DNA of 64,000 bases from Aldrovandia affinis. Its lineage: Eukaryota; Chordata; Actinopteri; Notacanthiformes; Halosauridae. The stretch lies in assembly GCA_029706075.1 (NCBI GenBank), contig JAINUG010000261.1, forward strand, positions 1 to 64,000. The letters are read 5' to 3'. A program made the translations under genes and the position numbers. Position 1 is the first letter of the stretch, and every line of letters begins with the position of its first letter. This document shows positions 58,914 to 64,000 of this stretch, piece after piece. Under the pieces are notes generated by a model that ran no database searches, was not told where the DNA came from, and saw only the letters and a program-made list of their open reading frames with translations.

Positions 58914-59533
58914 AAGACTGGGACCCTTATTTCAATGTTATACAGTGGGTCCTTATTTGGGAGACATTGAACTTTACAAATATGAAGTATAACAACTTTT
59001 CCTCAAAAATGCCTACAGGGTTACAGAGTTTTGAATTTACGGCCCTGACTAATTCAGTGGAGTGGAGATAGCCGTTTTTGGCATGATAGATTCACTTGTC
59101 CAATGAGTGCGAAACCATTGCAATGCATCATTCTGATAGCAAACACAACTAGATAATGTACCCGATTAGACAAACTCAAAAGAGTTGTTATTCTCGAGCC
59201 CCAAAATAGTTGTGATTGTCGTTCATTTTGTTCAGTAGCCTAGGGTAATGCCCATTCATTCACTCATAAAACACGAGTTTAGGCAGTCAGCAGCTAATGG
59301 GTTTACTTTTGGTTTTACAATGTTATGTCCTGCAACAGCGCATCAGTTAAATGCTTTTGCACAATGCGATAAATTATTGTAACGATGAGCAGCTAGCTTA
59401 GCCACAGGAATGCTAGCTGCCCTCCATTTAGTTTGTGGGTAGCATGCTAGGTGACTACATATTCGTAAGCTATGGGCTACGAGGTCATCACATATCCCAG
59501 GGGCCCTTGCGGCCAGCTAAACTTAGTGTTCGG

Positions 59534-61315
59534 CTAGTTATGTTCATAAATGTTCAGGTCAGTCGAGGACAATGTGGGGGTGAAGAGGCACTGTGTCACA
59601 TCGCGGCTGTATGTGATATCTTGAGCTGGGCCTTGCAGTGTCCATCCCAGGCGTGTCCTCACAGTGGCTGGCCCACCAGGAAGTCCCAATCGAACATGCT
59701 CTATGGGTGTAATGAGGTGTGTGCAGTCAGAGACAATCAGCAGCACTGGGTGTACTCTGTTCAGCGACTGGAGAGGCAATCCGGCTAGGTGTCTGTACTT
59801 CTTCTGCAGTGTGCTGACAGGATAAGTGTGCTCTGCCAGCCCCAGCTGCTCGGCAGTGAATGCACTGTGAATCTTAAACCTCTCCGTAGGCTCAGCGGCA
59901 GGGGATATGGTGAAGGATACGGCCGCCCCGTGGAGCACCTGCAGCTCCTGTCTGACTGTGCGGAATCCTCTGGCTTCCCTTCAAGGCCTAACTTCTTTGC
60001 TGCTGCATGTAGAAGCATGGTCCGCTGTGATCCACCATCCAGCACAGCATATGCCTCCAATGTCCTGTTGCCATTCCTTATGATGACCTTGCTGATCTTC
60101 AGGAGCACTTTACAGTCGTATGATGGGCGGTTGACGTAACTGACTACACTGGCTGTGTTCACAAGACAGTTCTCTACCGTGGCCGTCGCTGGCGATTCAC
60201 CTCATGCCGTCGCTGGCGATTCACCTCATGCAGCACAAGCAGGTGTTTCCTGTTGCACATCTTGCAGGGGGCCTTCAGTGTGCACTTCGCTGCTCGATGG
60301 CCACGTCCACAACGCCAGCACCTGTTATTGCTTCTGATCAACGACTCCTTCTGCTCTCTATTCAGCTGCTTGAAGTTGGCACAGCTGTTCAGATAGTGGT
60401 TGGTGTTGTCGCAGTATGGACAGTAGGCGTTCCTTCTGTCCATCACACCGCGACTGTTGGCTGGAGGCTCCGGTGCGAGCGGGGATGTTAGGGCATGCGT
60501 CTCAGCTGCCTTCTCTGTGCCCAGGAGGACGGTGGTGGTCTTGCTCACATGCTTGGAGTCTCTCCGGTTCTCTTTCTTTCTGATGGATGACTCCACTTTA
60601 CTGTAGCTGGCACTCTTCCCACTGTCCTCTTGCACTTCCAGCTCATATTCCAACCAGTCTGCAAAATCTGTGAGTGTGGGGATGGCTACTCTCATGGGGT
60701 GGATGAATCTCTTGAAGCTGACAGTGAGGTCATGGGGTAGCTTACCCAGCACTCTGGCATACCCACCAGCGAGCGCACACGGAGAGCAAACAGGCGAAAG
60801 GCTTTCAAATCTCCACTGCAGACATCTGGGCCATCCATCAACTCTGTGATGTGTTGCACAGCCAGCTTGTGAGGCTGCCCGTACTTTTTGGTGAGAGCCA
60901 GCATCGTGTCTGTGTAAGGCTGCCTGGAGTTGCAGTAGGAATTGGCCACGAGTGAGGCTTCCTCATGTTTCAGATGGTCTGTGAGGATCTGGAACTTAAA
61001 TCGCTCCGTGGCATCAACTGGGGGGATGTTCTCCAGTGCAATCTTCATCTTTGAAAACTCTCTCGGGTCTGGCGACATCAGGTCTGGGATAGATGGCTTG
61101 GGACCTCTGTAGGTTCGCTCTCTAATGGTTGGCAGCTCTTCATAGGGGGAGCGATGTGGGAAGTATCCTCTCCCTGTTCCATCTGTGTACCCATACCGTG
61201 GCTCACGCAGTGTGTAGAATGGCGACGGCTGGGTTCTCTGGCCATACTGGTCTGCCCGGGCGTAACTTACTCGGGGAGGGGCAGGATGATATGGTAAATA
61301 GGAGCTGTCTGTCAT
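59534..61315 (-). pseudogene. Second BEL/Pao-type element: gag and protease only
   Basis: Four overlapping minus-strand frames, read in order: 61315-60692 (Pro/Tyr-rich start, LMSPDPREFSKMKIALENIP and KYGQPHKLA, capsid-like), 60752-60174 (a C-x2-C-x4-H-x4-C-like pair and CWRCGRGHRAAKC), 60162-59785 (protease, YAVLDGGSQRTML) and 59938-59534 (protease C-terminal region and link to RT). RT onwards is absent. An in-frame 24-bp duplication (HEVNRQRR twice) lies at 60180-60230. It differs from the element in the NXPE exon and is decayed. Confidence 0.8.
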
Positions 61316-61479
61316 GAATCAAGCAATCAGGAGAAGCGTGAGGAATGGGAGAATCGGGCCAGGTCATTATCGAGGCTGGAAATAGTTAACCGAGAGAACA
61401 TTTATACTTCGGGTTTCTCTTTGTTCATCGCTTGGACATTTTGCTAGCTTTGCATTTTCTGTTCTCTGTACCATTGTTG

Positions 61480-61793
61480 CCAATTGTCTCTAGCTCGCTA
61501 AGACCGTGGGTGGTGGCGTGTTTTCTTGTTTGTTTATTCCTATGTTTAGCTTAGTTACGTGTTGTTTAGTACACGTTTTGGATTGTTCAGTTTCTCTAGT
61601 TTTGTTTTTGTTTTTCGTCAGTGGCTTTTGGTTTGGTTATTTGTATTTTTACGTGTCTTGTTCAGACACTGTTTTGTTTTGTTTTCTGTCCTTTGCGGTT
61701 AAGCATTAAAATCGGCTTAAATCGCATCACTGCTTCCGGATCTCTCTCTCTCTCTCACCCGCATTTGGTTCCACATCTACCGGCCCCGTGACA
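61480..61793 (+). mobile_element. LTR-like segment (R/U5 end)
   Basis: GT-rich sequence, a TTAAGCATTAAAATC polyadenylation-like region at about 61700, a CT run (61740-61757) and the end CGGCCCCGTGACA (61781-61793), the usual form of a fish Gypsy-type LTR 3' edge. No second LTR or 5' edge was seen. Confidence 0.4.
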
Positions 61794-64000
61794 CTGTCTT
61801 GTTCAACCTGGCGTGAGACTCTGCGGTGGGAGAGCTCCTCTGTTAGCTCGTCACCGAGGCCAGGAGGGGGGAGGGACGCTTCTCTATGGCATCCCTCTGG
61901 CCCATGCTTCATGGTCTTCATGGTCACGCTGCATCTCTTCCTCCTTTTCGTCCCACACATCTTGTATCACGCTCCGGTCTGGTGCACTGCCTTGGCTGAT
62001 CGGCGACGAGGCCCTGGATCGCCCCAATAGCTCCTGCTCGGCTTCTCTGTTCTGGGGAACTTGGGTCTGGAACCGCCTCTGGGACCCTGGTCCAGTAAGG
62101 TCATAGCCCGACAGGTGGGGAGGGGGTTATTCTCTGCCTTCGGCGTCGGGCTACCATCTCATCTGGCTCAGAGTGTAGCATCTTTCCACAGCAATTTGCC
62201 TATCCGGCTCGAAGGACCAATGAAAAATAGTATACTGTGCTGGTGATGGGATGGTTCAAACCAGTCGGTCAGAACTCTGGCTTTGCTTATTGGTGGGGTT
62301 CCAAGGACCAGGCCATAGTTGCAATGAAAGGTTTAATTCACATTCATCAAAGTGCAATGTGTGTGTTTGTGTGTGGCATGTGTGGCGTGTGGTTTCTGAA
62401 TACAAACAAAATACAGAAATATAGAATTAGCTTTACATACAATACACCCTTTCAAATATAGATGTTGCCAATGATATCTACTTAAACATAACATGTACAT
62501 TCACTATTAAATTACTTAACCTACAGTCGGTAGGATAACCTATAGAATACACTCCACAGATAACTCTCTGCTTAATAAACGCTATTCGTATACAGACTAT
62601 AGCATGCGCCATGGGTGTTAAATGCGCATTCGTGGGTGACCGAAAGTAATGTAACTTACTTAAAACACTAGCAATAAACAGTAGCCTACTAACTTCGCTT
62701 TCATTATGCATCCATAAACATAAACATAATTACCTCACAGAAAGGCGATCGATTTACTCTATAAACATTGAGCATTATTAAAATCTTTATGCCCTCTGGC
62801 GTTACTCAATGCACACGGTAAACAGGCTCGTACCGGCTACAATAGCACAATGCTTAATTACAGTTCTAAACAGCAAATGCAACCGATAAACAGGAAGGCA
62901 ACTTACGGTTTCATGAACGCACGTAAAACATCTTAACTAGGCTTATTTCGACAAACAAAACAGAGAACTGTGGCATTAAACCGTTAAACAAAAAGTTATT
63001 GTGAACTGGCATTCGGCTATGCTGTACCGGAGCATCTTCTGTTTTCTCTCCTTTATTGGAATTCTCGCGCGATTCAGACGGCGCTCCCTCTCCTGGCAGT
63101 GATTGGCTGATGAGACCCCCACGGCCTTTTTAACAATATATAATATGAATTCCTGTTGTCTCAATTTTTCTTGCAGTTCCTCTTGTTTGCCTCGATTGCG
63201 TTGTTTCGATGGTTTAGTAAATCGCAAATATCCACAGACAAATGAATCTTCCTCGTCGGCCTCAAAGCCAGCAGCGCATCCCGGCTGTATGCATTGCTAT
63301 TACAACGGAAAGGTTTGGGCCAATTCCAAAGTTCCCCTTAAGCCCTCATGCCACAGATGAGGGTTTTGATCTTGATCAAGTGCCATGATATCACCAATAA
63401 TCATTCCAGGGACTGAGGGGCTGACGGGTGGTCAAAAGCGGCACTCTGACCCACCTTAGAATCATCAATTGAGCGCTACTACTCTCACCTTTACCAGTGA
63501 ATGGCACAACTACAGGAGGCTATGTGTCTCACTACGTCATGGAATTTCAGTTTCCGCGTTTGAAATTTAGACACGTATTTATTATAACAGAAAAGTGTTG
63601 TATCCATTATAATAATGATTCGGTACCCCAGTAAAAATGCAGTGCATACACAGTGGGAAAAGTACGTACGCTGCTTTAAAATGCATGAACATTAGCCACT
63701 TTTGCAACGAATTGTTATACTGTATTGTCCTCAATATTTGTATTCCGCAATACCATAGAACAGGATTGAATTAAAACAATTTCAGCCAAAAAATTCACTT
63801 AGCTGACATGCTTTTTATTTCTAATTGTCTTTATATACGGCCAAGTGTGATAAAACATTTTTGCATGTGGCACAAAAGACATGTCCAACTAGGCTACTGG
63901 GTGGAGAATCAATGTACAATGTACACTATACCACATCCTGTTTCAGGAAGAACAAATCCTATTATTCTATTCTGTTTTCCTTAATCTAGTCTGTGTCACT
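61794..64000. other. Mostly unassigned DNA to the right edge
   Basis: 61794-62250 is GC-rich and open in two plus frames, but no family is recognised. 62250-62980 and 63230-64000 are AT-rich with nothing identifiable. Around 63090-63150 the sequences GATTGGCT and CAATATATAATATG could be a CCAAT/TATA pair, unsupported by an adjacent convincing ORF. Confidence 0.4.

Noticed and set aside
61788..62106. Two overlapping plus-strand ORFs of 80-97 codons
   Set aside because: GC-rich stretch open in more than one frame, no family match, no splice or promoter context.
62976..63227. 83-codon minus-strand ORF near a CCAAT/TATA-like pair
   Set aside because: No recognisable domain, and orientation relative to the possible promoter is unclear.

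Overview
The window looks like nuclear DNA of a ray-finned (teleost-type) fish. It has one recognisable host gene with vertebrate splice sites (an NXPE-family gene, minus strand, about 13.43-24.88 kb). Nearly everything else is transposable elements of fish-typical families: BEL/Pao and other LTR elements, L1 and L2/CR1-type LINEs, a (GATG)n-tailed LINE remnant, Tc1, pogo/Tigger, hAT and MITEs. The species cannot be named from sequence alone. No bacterial genes, CRISPR arrays, rRNA or intact tRNA genes were seen.

Layout. (1) 1-13.475 kb is one copy of a large duplicated segment. (2) 13.43-24.88 kb holds the 3' exons of the NXPE gene. One coding exon is split by an 8.1-kb BEL/Pao retrotransposon (14461-22535) flanked by a short target-site duplication. 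(3) 26.173-51.206 kb is the second copy of the duplicated segment, much altered by insertions, deletions and a local tandem triplication. It ends at a 100-N assembly gap (51207-51306), exactly where a second NXPE 3' exon begins. (4) 51.3-64 kb is a graveyard of nested elements: L1 interrupted by L2, which is itself interrupted by a hAT MITE; a PIN-like transposon ORF; a second BEL-type gag-protease fragment; and an LTR-like segment.

Comparing the two segment copies gives filled and empty sites for many elements. Copy 1 alone carries a 2.5-kb pogo-like element whose transposase ends in a PHD-type zinc finger (2068-4581). Copy 2 alone carries a complete 1.58-kb Tc1 (30151-31731), reduced in copy 1 to its last 177 bp. 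Copy 2 also carries a 5.9-kb non-autonomous LTR element (42185-48116) with three LTRs and two internal regions. Those internal regions are almost wholly a GC-rich minisatellite of about 34-36 bp whose unit types follow the same order in both. This three-LTR minisatellite element is the most unusual object in the window.

Two cautions. The segment copies flank a gap, so they may be two haplotypes placed in series rather than a true duplication. The four frame changes in the BEL element all go the same way and all sit on short homopolymers, and the minisatellite varies mainly in C-run length; both suggest base-level assembly errors as well as real decay. The very long ORFs in 42.4-47.4 kb arise from a stop-free GC-rich repeat and should not be read as ordinary genes.
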